Assembly (NCBI GenBank): GCA_029379385.1
Contig: CM055605.1
Coordinates: 14,233,001 to 14,297,000 of the forward strand
DNA: 64,000 nt
From: Quillaja saponaria
Lineage: Eukaryota; Streptophyta; Magnoliopsida; Fabales; Quillajaceae
Direction of reading: 5' to 3'
Part shown: positions 36,556 to 47,206 of the stretch, piece after piece
How the letters are laid out: every line of letters begins with the position of its first letter
How positions within the stretch are numbered: the first letter of the stretch is position 1
Made by a program: the position numbers and the translations under genes
The notes under the pieces: generated by a model
The model's input: the letters and a program-made list of their open reading frames with translations, nothing else
Databases searched by the model: none
What the model was told of the DNA's origin: nothing

Positions 36556-37179
36556 GATCAGTAACCGTACAAATATCAAACGTGTATCCACTAGTGATGG
36601 TTGAGGTGAGGCCTGTTATGCCACCCTTGATTAATCCCAATATGATTGCTGAAGCGATGAGAAGACACTCCAGTGTAAAGCTGAGGCCTCTCGACAAGCC
36701 AGTTTATAAGAAACCATATCCTGAATGGGTGGACAGAGTCATGCCCTTGCCAAGGGATTTTAGGATCTAGATTTTATGACCTTTTCAGGCCAGGATGGAA
36801 AGTCCACCATGGAGCATATTAGCAGGTTCACTGTCCAATGCAATAAGGGAAACCAAAATGAGTGTTTTGAACTTCAATTGTTTCCTTTATCTTTAACTAG
36901 TACTGCTTTTACTTAGTATTCTTCTATGTCTCATAATTCTGTCCAGAATCAGTCAGATATGAAGAGGCTCTTCTATGATCTTTTTTATAGGCTGCAGCTA
37001 GAGGTAATAGTAACCGACTTAATGAACCTGAAGCAGCTGGTGGACGAACTAGTAGCTGAGTACAAGGAATGAGAAACAAGCCTTTAGCATGCTCGAAGGG
37101 CATGAGGAAGAGTATGATCGACTAACTGACCAAATGCAAAAAAGATGAAGAATTGCAGGCTCCTTTCATAAAATAGAAG

Positions 37180-38165
37180 CTAAGTTTTGAGGCTCAAGGC
37201 CTTTTGATTGATGTCAACTTGGGTACTGAAGAAGAGCTATAAATAACAAGGATCAGTGGCCTATTAGCTAAATCTGATAGATATCGACTGACCGAGCTTA
37301 TTAAGCAGTACAAAGATTGCTTTGCCTAGGAATACCATGAAATGCTAGGGTTATCTAGGCAATTAGTCAAGCATCGGTTACCGATAAAAGAAGGCTTTAA
37401 GCCTCATAAACAGTGAGCTAAAAGATTCAATCTTGGGTTGATGCCAAAGATCAAAGTGGAAATTGAGAGGCTTTTGAAAGCTAGGTTCATACACACTACT
37501 AGGTATGTGTAATAGCTATCCAACATAGTTTCCATTATAAAGAAAAATGCTCAAGTCAGGATTGATATAGATTTCAGAAACTTGAATTTAGCTACTCCTA
37601 AGGACGAGTATGTTATGTCAGTGGAAGATATGTTGGTAGATGCAGCCTCCAATCACAAGATTCTCACCTTCATGGATAGATAGTCAGGATACAACCAAAT
37701 ATTTGTTGCCAAAGAAGACATTCACAAGACTGCATTTTGTTGTCCTGGTGCGTTGGGAATTTTTGAATGGCTTGTTATGCCATTTGGATTAAAAAACGCA
37801 GGTGCAATATACCAACAAGTGATGAATGCCATTTTTCATGACCTAATGGGTCATAGCATAGAAATCTATATAAATGATGTGAATCTATATAGATGATATG
37901 GTGGTAAAGTCAGAAAAAAAAGTTGATCATTATCTAGCTGATCTGGAGCAAGCTTTCAAAAGAATGAGATTTCACGACTTGAAGATGAATCCAACTAAAT
38001 GTACTTTTAGAGTCTCTAGTAGTAATTTTCTTGGCTTTCTAGTACATTGGCAGGGAATTGAGATTGACAAGAATAAAGCTAAGACAATGCTGGAAGTGAG
38101 ACCACCATAAAATAAGGAAGAAATGCAGAGCTTAATTGGCAAAATCAACTTTATGAGAAGGTTCA
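37180..38165 (+). pseudogene. Tat reverse transcriptase, inactivated
   Basis: Readable motifs in order: KHRLPIKEGFKPHKQ, IDIDFRNLNLATPKDEY, MVMPFGL-like LVMPFGLKNAGAIYQQ, then the catalytic region. There a 19-bp tandem duplication (37863-37881 and 37882-37900) doubles the YIDD-coding segment and shifts the frame. The copies read IYIND and YRDD-like. DHYLADLEQAFKRMRFHDLK and FLGFLVHWQGIEI follow in the shifted frame. TAG/TAA stops hit several motifs (for example before SGYNQI). The enzyme would copy element RNA into DNA. Confidence 0.9.
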
Positions 38166-38169
38166 TTGC

Positions 38170-38640
38170 CAATTCAGCTGGCAAAATGAAAGGCTTTTTC
38201 ACCTTTGCTGAAGTTAAAAGGAGTTAAAGAGTTTAGCTGGGGTGAAGAGCAGCAATTGGCGTTCGAGCAAATTAAGCAGAGCTTAGCTAATCCACCAGTC
38301 TTGGCACCTCTAATGCTAGGTACACCTTTGAAGCTCTATATCTCAGCTATTGAGGAATCCATCGGCTGTTTACTTGCACAGGATGCCTAGGATGAAACAC
38401 AAAAAGCCATTTATTATTTGATTAGGCTTCTAAATTATGCTAAATGTAGATACACTCTAATTGAAAAGCTATGTCTTTTTTTATTCCATGCTTACATCAA
38501 ATTAGAGTATTATTTCTTGCCTAAAGAGGTGTTAGTTATATGCAAGATCAACATAGTAAAGTATTTTCTCAATAGGCCTGTTTTACAAGAAAGATTAATG
38601 AAATGAGCCATTAAGTTAAATGCTTTTGCCTTGAAATACA
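38170..38640 (+). pseudogene. Tat RNase H (gypsy type)
   Basis: FSWGEEQQLAFEQIKQSL, PPVLAPLMLGTPLKLYIS and AKCRYTLIEKLCLFLFHA are the standard gypsy connection/RNase H sequence; the usual A-S-D at the active site is changed to I-S-A. Stops at about 38388 and 38604 interrupt it. Confidence 0.85.
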
Positions 38641-38679
38641 TTCCACTAAGAGCTATCAATGGACAAGCTTTAACTGATT

Positions 38680-39210
38680 TCTTAGCTCAACATCCATGCG
38701 TTGAAGTACAAGATCTACTAGCTGAGGTAAAAAGTTATATTCATTTGAAGCTTTGAATCTTGTCATTTGATAAGTCTAGAACTCATAAAGGAGTAGGTGT
38801 TGGAGTTGCTATCACTAGTCCTACTGGCAAAGTTGGAAAATTCATGTTTTAACTAGAACTTGGCTATTCCAATAATTAAATTGAGTATGAAGCTTTGATC
38901 CTTGGGTTATGATTGTTGATTTTCATGAAGGCCCAGTTTGTTCAAACCATGAGAGATTCTCAGCTAGTCATTAGATAGCTAACTGGGAAGTGCAAGTGCA
39001 ACAATCCAAATTTGTTAAGTTATTATGAAATGGCTAAAACTTTACTTCAGTAGTTAGCCAATGTAGTAACAATGCATATACCAAGGGGAGAAAATGAAAA
39101 TGCCAATAATTTGGCTTAACATGCTTCTAGGTTTAAGATTGATCTTGAAGATGTTAGCTTTCATCTTCTCAACATTGTAACAATAGATTAGCAAATGATA
39201 GCCAATGATT
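38680..39210 (+). pseudogene. Second, archaeal-type RNase H of the Tat element
   Basis: After ALTDFLAQHP come ILSFDKSRTHKGVGVGVAI, IEYEALILGL, MRDSQLVIR and VTMHIPRGENENANNLA. The D...E...D residues of an RNase H fold are in place but stops split the frame. This extra domain is known from Tat-lineage elements and supports the lineage call. Confidence 0.8.
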
Positions 39211-39551
39211 AGAGATCTGAGTTGATCAACTATCTGAAAAACCCATCTAGTTATGTGGACTTCAAGCTCAAACAGAAGGGCTTAAGATATGTCTTGGCAG
39301 ATTCATGCACATGAGTCTTAAGTTTCTTTTTCTGCAAAAACAAAGAAAAATGATAAGTTGGCCGAACATGTTAAGTAGTCGAAATGAGATTGTTCAAATA
39401 ATACCTTAGTCGAAAGCTAAGGTTTGGCTAGCGATTTTTTCGATTTTGCTACAAGAGTAAGGACTAGTGGGGTGTACAAAGACTGTCGAGGATATAATGC
39501 ATCAATTTAGATATTTCGTGTACTCATATCTAAATGATGCAGGAGGCAAAG
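39211..39551 (+). mobile_element. Junction where Tat integrase is deleted
   Basis: The post-RNase H spacer (ELINYLKNPSSYVDFKLKQK) is still there, but no HHCC or D,D(35)E part follows before the 3' LTR only 300 bp later. The purine-rich aggaggcaaag at 39541-39551 is the likely polypurine tract. Confidence 0.7.
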
Positions 39552-40606
39552 TGTTAACACTAAAAAATATGCAAGGTATCGGCCAAATTCATTTAAGCTT
39601 ATTTAAGGATTTTTTATTAGTTGAGCACTAATTAGCTAACGGACTGGGTCAGCTAACTAAGTTTGGACTTAGTTCAAATTATGTCAATTGAGTTAAGACC
39701 CGTTTAGTAAACCACTTAGTTATTCAAATCAAGCTATATCTAGTGTTTTTATTTAAAAATAATGAAGGATAATATCATGGCTTCAAATTCCTTTAAAATA
39801 GGGATTTTAGATTAGGATCTTAGCTAAAAGGATAGAGCTGTTGGGAATGGTTCAAAAGAGAAGACGAAGATGAACATATTCAAATTAGTTCAAAATTGAT
39901 CTTTCGACGGGCTTGGACACTTATTGGGCCTATAGACTCATTGAAGCAAAATTGGGTCAGTCAGCTGGTTAGAACTATAGGATCTGCTGAGTTAGACCAA
40001 GTCAAAAGCAGTTTGGTGCATTTAGACCACTTTCAACGTTAATTCCTACCTTTAAGGGATTATGCAGATATGGGGTATCAGAAAGCTATTACTTGGATTA
40101 GCTAAGACAGAAATCAGTTATTGAATTTTTAGATAAGTCAGCCAACAAGGGCTTTTGGTTGTTAGACATGATCCTATATTGGTGGATACTTGGTTATAAA
40201 GTTAAGGGAGAATGTGACAGATAGGCTTAGTGAGTTAACGACTAATTTTTTTTTGTATAAATAGGACAATAGTTATCAATTGTAGACAACACATAACAGT
40301 CCAATGTAAACACAAACTTATCAAGTTAATTCAATTCAATTCCTATTTAGCCTTTATTGCTTTATTTACAGTATTTCTTTATATGCTTTGTTGCATTTAT
40401 TTATCTCTTTCTGTTATAAATTCATGCCCAGTAGTTACATTTTGATCAAACTAATTGACTAGTAGCTTTATTTAGTATCCTAGAAACCCATTGTCTAAGA
40501 AACATAGTTTTTTTCTTAGCCAAATCACTTGAATGTTAGAATCAAAAGATTGCGAAGTTAGCCGATTTATCTCGGCTGATCTCCATAGAAAAATGTTTCT
40601 TAAACA
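39552..40606 (+). repeat. 3' LTR of the Tat element
   Basis: It runs TGTTAACACT...TAAACA, 1055 bp, with small indels relative to the 5' LTR. The TATA box is kept at 40257-40264. Confidence 0.9.
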
Positions 40607-40611
40607 ATGAT

Positions 40612-41009
40612 GATTTTGAGTTTATTAATATCTTTTTATGTCTTGAATTTAATAAAAGGGTTTATCTATTCTGTTTCCACTGAGCACATGATAGTAAGCC
40701 TACAAAACATAAGAACTTGGGTACTATTCATTTCTTGAAATGAATTGTAGTTATAAGCTTATTATTCAGGGTTAGCACATAATAGAAAAATCCTTTAATA
40801 AATCCTTGAATTATTTTAATTTGCATACATAATTTTCTTGGATTGATTTTTTTTTTTTCTAATAAAGTTTTATACAAAAAAAAAAAACAAGAAAACCAGC
40901 CTACTGTACAGACGTTGAAATAACCGCGATTAGATCAAAATAGTTTAGGCCATAAGTCCAATTACAAAGTAGATGAGCTGCACTCTAAGAAAATAATATA
41001 TAGTTTAGA

Positions 41010-41066
<57 letters not shown>

Positions 41067-41865
41067 CACGTGCTTGTTTAGACATTTTTTCCTTCAGAAT
41101 GGTATAAAATTTTCTTAAAATTATACTCTAATGTCCGTGTATAAAATTTTAAAAGTTGTATACTCTTTATGTATTGTACATTATTGTGCGAAAATAAAAA
41201 AAATTATGTGATGACCTGTTTTGAAAAATAGTTCAATAACTCACATTTTTATTAATTTTGGATCTCATTATTTGTTAAATTTTTTAGTTTTTCTGTGAAT
41301 CTATGCGTTACACATGTTAGCTATGTTTTGTTTATTTTATTTTATCAACATATTAAAGTTTAATGTCATTAAAAAGATTTATTAAAAATTAGACTTATCA
41401 AGTGAATGTAATATAAAAAAAATTAAATTTGAAATGTGTCAATAATAAAATGCATGTAAATATTTATGCATAACTTGTTTTAATATTTGACTGAAAATAA
41501 TATATGAAAGTAAATTACACTCCTCTTTCTTGAATTTACTCAAACGACACTAAAATTTAAAATTTAGGGAATATTACATTTTCTCTCTTAGGTTGATGAA
41601 AAACTAATGGTGTTAAAAAATAATTTCGGAAAAATACTAAGCTTATTAATGTGTTTGCATACGTTTAGTAGTGATGACTTGAAAGAATTTGTTTGTGTCT
41701 TTGCTAGTTTCATAGCGAAAGTTTTGTTCTAGTTTGGTCCGTGGGTTTTTCATTTATAATGAAGGTGTAAAATTCTTGTGGTTATTGTGCTATTTATTTT
41801 AACACTATTTACAATTAGTTTATATTTGTAAAAAACACATAACAGGGAGTTAAAATAAGGACTAC
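40612..41865. other. AT-rich DNA, possible old copia LTR
   Basis: It holds a (AT)n run at about 41009-41061 and no gene. The right end (…actactcctaaca, 41870) followed by gcggtatctgg looks like a copia LTR end plus a damaged Met primer site, but no second LTR is clear. Confidence 0.35.
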
Positions 41866-42189
41866 TCCTAACAAGCGGTATCTGGTTATTAATGGTAGTC
41901 TTGTGTGTAGTCAATTTCTAAAGTCACTAGTATGAATGTTATTGATTATGTCTTGTTATTAGATCTAACCCGAGAAAGGATTCGACCTAGTATGACATAA
42001 GTTTTTAGTGGCCCAAAAAGAAGAAAAAAAAAATTATTTGTGACACAGAATGACGGCCTAATTCGTAGACTGTTAGAATTTTGTAGCCTATTAAGGTTTG
42101 GTAACCTGCTTCCTATTCGAATTAGGACTTTTGTAACTTGGTCTATATAAGATGCTTAGAACCGAGTTATAAAGCATGATTGGAGGCGA

Positions 42190-42575
42190 AGAAGAGTTCT
42201 CAAGCTGGCACTAAGACAATTGTACAAAAAAGTTGATTCTTTTATAGGAAAGCACGAGTATGAAAGGACCTTTGTTGACCATTGTGTATATGTTGTGATA
42301 CATGTATGATATACTGATCATTGGCCATAATGCTGGACACATTGATAAGTTGAATTATTTTTGAACAACTAAAGATATCATTGGCATGAAGATCTCAAGA
42401 GATAGAACTAACAATAAGCTATGGTTGGTCTCAGGAAAGTTATATTAAGAAGGTATTTGAAAGGTTCAACTTGAATCATGCTAGATATTACTCATGTAAT
42501 TGGAGTTGTTAGCCATTTTCTCTAGCCTTGAAAAGCAACATTAGGAAGTCGTCAACTAGATTTTAAGGTATCCCA
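42190..42575 (+). pseudogene. Ty1/copia reverse transcriptase fragment
   Basis: RQLYKKVDSFIGKHEYERTF and VDHCVYVV are followed, in another frame, by MLIIGHNAGHIDKL, DIIGMKISRDRTNNKLWL and then YIKKVFERFNL. These match the C-terminal part of copia reverse transcriptases (pattern RQWYKKFDSF, DHCVY, LIVG, ILGM-I-RDR---KLWLSQ--Y). The YVDD box itself is lost in about 20 damaged bases near 42310. A TATA-like tctatataagatg lies at 42142. Confidence 0.75.
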
Positions 42576-42639
42576 TAGGCACATCTAAAATGTGCTTGTG
42601 TTTTGTACTAGTAAACAAATCTAAGCTTAATGGGTTTAC

Positions 42640-43475
42640 TGATAACTCTATAAAATAGAGTTATTTCACTATGCATATAAGTCATAAATCATGCTAAATC
42701 CCTGAGTTAAGAGTTAGATTTCAATTAGAATTGTTGTTTTAAGCCAAGTTGTGTGTGTATGAGATTTTAGTAGTTAAAGATGTTTTATTTTAATTATAAG
42801 TAGCGTTGTTAGAGTTTAGACATTTATTTTGTTTTTAAGTTGTTTTGAGCAGTGTCCTTATCCAACAAGAAGAGGATAAAGTTGAAAGAAGCGCCACGGC
42901 ATGAAGTACCTTGGTGATGCAGTGCTAAAGCAGCAGAAGAAAGTGAAGCAACCCTAGAGCCCTATGCAGCGGTGGTACAAACCTAAGCACCATGGCGTTA
43001 AAGTCTAGAGATTCAAGCATAAAGTCAAAGAGTATTGTGCCACAATTATGTGCAAGATGGCACTACAGTATGAGGATTCCATATTTACATCACCAAGTCA
43101 GAGAGGATGGCTCCATAGCGCCAGGAGGAAGAAGCCTCGACATCATAAATGAAGATGACTTTGTTGGTAAACAGAGGCATTGGTACCGCAACACCAAGGG
43201 TGGTGGCGTCGTGACACATGTACTTGTTCAATTAGACTCTTAGTTGTTTTGAAACTAGGAGAAAAATGCTTATACAAAGAGATGAAGGCTAGGGGTTGAA
43301 AAGAACATCAAAGCAAGTGAGTTAAGAGATATTAAGTAGTTCGCGAAAACTTGAAGCCATGACAACTTTGAGTTTCTTCTTCCTTTCTAATTTTCTAATT
43401 TTATTTGTGATGTTAATTATGTTTTAGTTTACTTTACCTAGTATGTAGTAGTCTTTTTTCTATGGTTACAATTGA
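42640..43475 (+). repeat. 5' LTR (truncated) of an Athila-type element
   Basis: It starts TGATAACTCTATAAAATAG, parallel to 47207-48059 (gagttatttcactat and agccatgacaactt are shared). The right part is lost at about 43475, where DNA of another kind begins. The frame at 42992-43243 inside it is chance. Confidence 0.7.
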
Positions 43476-44378
43476 ACTTAGCCTTGAAAACTTTTGTAAT
43501 TCAAATTAGGGCTAGGCGCTGGGCGCCATAAGTATAGCACGGGGGTGTCTTAACAAGGAAAGTTTTTTTTAAAATAGTTTTTCATACTTCCAAAAACACC
43601 AAACCTCAAATCCCTATCCCCCTCCTCTTAAAATCAGACCTTCCTTACCGTTAATCACCCTCTAATCATTCACCTATAGAGTTCAAACTGATAATCACTC
43701 CCTCACCTTACTGCGCACATCATTTTTTCTTAGGATTTTTAGCCATTCAAGTAAGTTTCTTGACTGTCTTTGTTTTGAATTGGTGGGAATGTATGATGAA
43801 CCCCTTGAATATTTTAGATCCTTAGGCCTAGTTTATTGATTTAGGTTGATAAATTATTTTAGATCCTTAAGCCTAGTTCATTGATTTAGGTTGATAAATT
43901 GTTGATTTTACATCTATGCATGATTATAAAGTTTGGGGGTGGGTTTCGTAGGGATGATGTTATCTATTTGAGGGAGTATATTGTTATTTGTATGATTTGG
44001 AACATGGTTTAAGTTGGTCAAATCCATTATATAGTGTGCAATATCTTATGTTCTTACTATTTCGTATAATGCGAACCTATACCTCAACCTGTCAATACTA
44101 TTGTGCTTGTATTAAATTGTACATTAACTTAACTAGACACATGTTATTATTGTCTATGTGGATGTTAAATTTGGAGGGGTTTAATTGCTATTAAGGATAT
44201 ATATGTTGAAATCTGATTTTGGTCACATTATGTTATAATGTATTGTTTATGATCACCATGATACGTTATCTCTAGTTGCACTGGGTTCTGAGGCTTATTT
44301 TGAATTGAGGGGTTATGGTTGACTTGTTGAAGGGTTATTATTAGGGTTTGGGTTGTGTATTTTTGCTGGTAAGCACAT
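43476..44378 (+). mobile_element. Internal DNA of the Athila-type element, non-coding
   Basis: No gag or pol is left. It contains a 45-bp tandem duplication, 43811-43855 and 43856-43900 (three differences). It then leads into the reading frame at 44379. Confidence 0.5.
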
Positions 44379-44732
44379 ATGGCACCCAAACAAGCTCGTA
44401 TTACCACTGCCCCCATACATGACCACACTAAGTTTGTTTCCGCCAAAGTGGAAAAGAGACACAAGGAATCCCTGCTTAATAATAAGACCATTTTGGCAAG
44501 AGGCTTTGCATTCCGCGAGATAAGTTTTTATCATATACAATAACAAATCAAAAGATGCTAGTGGGTAAAATTTTGTACATCGTCAGAGGAAGCAGTTATA
44601 ACTGTTGTATGAGAATTCTATGCAAATGTCCCATAGCACACCAATGATCAAGTGTTTGTGAGAAGGCGGCATGTGGCATCTGACAACATGTCCATTAACG
44701 GCTTTTACCAGACTCTTACTGTTATTGATTAT
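44379..44732 (+). pseudogene. Plant retrotransposon ORF ('putative plant transposon protein' type)
   Basis: From an ATG at 44379 it reads MAPKQARITTAPIHDHTKF, then LARGFAFREISFY, EFYANV, VRRRHVA and INGFYQTL. This is the pattern of the downstream ORF found in Athila-type elements and annotated in many plant genomes as a plant transposon protein; its function is not known. Stops fall near 44540 and 44610. The frame is cut by the solo LTR at 44733. The codons for DDQYYD appear just after it (46126-46140), as expected for one interrupted gene. Confidence 0.65.
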
Positions 44733-46122
44733 TGTCGGATTTACCACACAAGTGCATATATCGTTAACAAGTAATAAAGTGATGAGTAGAGTATCATTAC
44801 CACAAGGAATTATCTAACAATGTTAAGTACTAAAATTGATCAATCCTAATTTTATCCAAACAATGAACTTTGAAATGATAATTAAACTATCTAAACAAAA
44901 GAACATGAAAATGTATATATTGAGATGAGCCTAGGATCACAATTTCCCTCACACTTGACTTAACTTGCATTTATCTTATCTTTCTTATATTCATGGTATC
45001 ATGGTGTAAACCAAGGATTCTAATTCAATTATAAATATCTTTCGAATTGCTTATAATCATACTTTGATTAACAAATCACTATATGTCTATGAGAATTGAA
45101 TTAAACAAGATTTGTTAAAAGAAAACCTTATTTGGTTATACATGGCATATAGGTATATGTCTATCCTATATGCAAATCAAATCTAACCATCCATGTGAAT
45201 GAATTCAAACATGTATTATATCATTCAAGGCTAATTTAGATTTCTTTTGCCAAGGTTCCTCTAAATTAACACAATAATCTAATGGGAGATCAAGCAATTA
45301 GAAGCACTAAACTAGGAATGATACGCATCATAAATACCATAACTCATAATCAATTCATATGAAAAGCGAAATCAAGCTACATGTGAGTTCAATCGCAATC
45401 CTAGAATAAGAAAATTAGTTCATTTTATAGAAATTGAACATGGCTGGAGGTAAACAATTCATCAATACAACACAAGGAACAAAGAAAGAAGAAGGAATTA
45501 GAGAAAACTCGTTAAGGTTGCTACCGATCTTCAAGCTTCTTGCTCCTCTTTCTTCTCTTGCCTCCTTTGACTCCCAACCTTCTCTCAAGCTACAGATTAA
45601 CGTCTAAAACCCATATGCCTTCAAATCCTAGCTTATATCCCTTAAATCCCCCTCAAAAATCAAAGTTTAGTACATTTTGGGAAAAAACAAGGGTGCTAAT
45701 ATCGAGCTGGCACCGCGGTTGCAGCTTCGAAGCATTGCGGCACTAAATACCACTGACTTTGGCACCTAGGCACTGGATTTTCTCGTGCTGCAGCATCACT
45801 GTTTCAACAGTAGTGTGAACATTGTCAAATAGTGCCAAACATTGTCAAGCAGTGCCAAACAGTGCCCTACGAGCCAAAATTGCATCCCTTGTATTTTTGG
45901 TCTTCAAAATTGACTTTTTAAAGCCTTAAACTTTCAAAAGACATAACTAAAAACCAATTAGGATTGAAGCTCTTATTTGAAAGCTAAATACTTACAAAAA
46001 CAATTAAAACACAATAACTACAAACCAAGCTAAAACTAACCAAATTGCAATGTAAAGCTCAAGAGCATAGCTAAAATGAATGCATAATAAGATGTAATAT
46101 AAGTTCTTTTGAGAACTTATCA
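44733..46122 (-). mobile_element. Solo Athila-type LTR (family B) inside the ORF
   Basis: On the minus strand TGATAAGTTC... to ...AAATCCGACA, 1390 bp. The flanks attat and ctgat are only a weak duplication (3 of 5). It interrupts the ORF 44379-44732/46123+. It carries the GC-rich words ggcaccgcggttgc (45709) and repeated agtgccaaac (45831-45865). Confidence 0.8.
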
Positions 46123-47193
46123 CTGATGATCAATATTATGATTAGGATGTATTTCATACACTCACGCATTGGACTTCTTTTACTTAGGTTTTCAGTATAA
46201 TTTAGAAAGTGTTTATGTTGTAATGAACTTAAGGTTACATTTAATTTCTAGAAATGACTTTAATCTTCTCTTGAAGCAAAATCATAGATGAGACTTAGTT
46301 AGAAATATAATTTAGGCTATTTTTGGACTATTAATTGAGCTTTTCTTCCTAACCTTGATATCATTTATCTTAAGTATATCCTTGTTGAGCCTTTTCTTCC
46401 TAACCTTGATATCGTTTATCTTTAATATATCCCTGTTGGGCCTAAACCTTTTCTTTCGTATACTTATATTTTTAGCCTAACCTTTTATTGTTTTACTTTT
46501 TTTTTTTTTTGCACCCTATTATTTTAAGCACATTATACTAGGAAGAAGTATGAGTTTTTCCTAAAACAAGACTATGAACTTTTGTCAAAGACAGTCGATA
46601 AAAAATAGGGGGAAAAATGAGTCAAGTTAGATGTTGCTCACCCCCTAATCACAATGAAAAATAAATTTGGCGTGATGCATTTCTTTTGTTGTTTGAAAAA
46701 AAAAGGTTTAGCGATGAAAAAGAAAAATGTAAGGTTAAGAAAAATAGAGCATGAGTTAAGTATATTATTGAATTTGGCAAAATTCAAGCAAGGTCCTATG
46801 TTGATTGAATGTGCTTATGATAAGTGAGCCCATTAAAATTTCCTTTTATCCAACCTTTACCCTGGCCTTACCTTAATTGAATCCTATTGATTTTTGACTA
46901 AGTGTTAGACTACATTAATGGAGAGAGAGAGGAAAGGTGAACTTCTAAGAGTTTTAATCTTAGTATGTAATCCTTTTTGATATAAACTTATATGGAGTTA
47001 TTGGAATCTTAGTAAAGAAATCTTGCACTCACACTTGAAATCTGTTAGAAAATAATAAACTTTAATGATGTTAAATAGTTGAGAATTTTAAAGGAATATT
47101 TAGTCCAACATTTTACATATCTAACTGTGATTTTTTTATTTTATTTTTTCAAATTATTTTTCTTTCTTTTGCTCAAGGACTAGCAAAATGTTA
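46123..47193 (+). mobile_element. 3' internal region of the Athila-type element
   Basis: After the short ORF tail there is long non-coding DNA. Two 45-50-bp repeats (gagcttttcttcctaacc..., about 46337 and 46387) occur. Toward the end, tttgctcaaggactagcaaaatg (shown in part) is the characteristic Athila phrase before the polypurine tract. Confidence 0.65.
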
Positions 47194-47206
47194 ACTTTAG
47201 GGGGTG
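47194..47206 (+). other. Polypurine tract of the Athila-type element
   Basis: tttagggggtg directly precedes the LTR start TGATGACTC, as in Athila elements. Confidence 0.75.

Larger units (their letters stand above)
35580..37150 (+). pseudogene. Tat gag remnant
   Basis: It begins MDIPQPGARKNGNRGQDD and is then broken by many stops. The N-terminal part is proline-rich with internal repeats. The longest open piece (36582-36767) leads into KPYPEWVDRVMPLPRDFRI. After a stop come FSGQDGKSTMEHISRFTVQC and ELQLFPLSLTSTAFT, the typical Tat gag core, then VDELVAEYKE. Gag forms the particle that packages the RNA. The zinc-knuckle and protease expected next are absent. Confidence 0.85.
34420..40606 (+). 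mobile_element. Tat-lineage Ty3/gypsy element, internally deleted
   Basis: Two LTRs of about 1.05 kb enclose gag, reverse transcriptase, RNase H and a second (archaeal-type) RNase H. The dual RNase H and the gag and pol motifs mark the Tat/Ogre-Retand lineage. Protease is missing between gag and reverse transcriptase. Integrase is missing between the second RNase H and the 3' LTR. Many stops lie throughout. Target duplication: gtgat (34415-34419) and atgat (40607-40611), one change. I found no convincing primer-binding site after the 5' LTR. The element is dead and old, as the LTRs are clearly diverged. Confidence 0.9.

Noticed and set aside
42992..43243. 83-codon frame in an Athila-type LTR
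   Set aside because: Not conserved in the parallel LTR at 47207 and caused by the GC-rich island having few stops.
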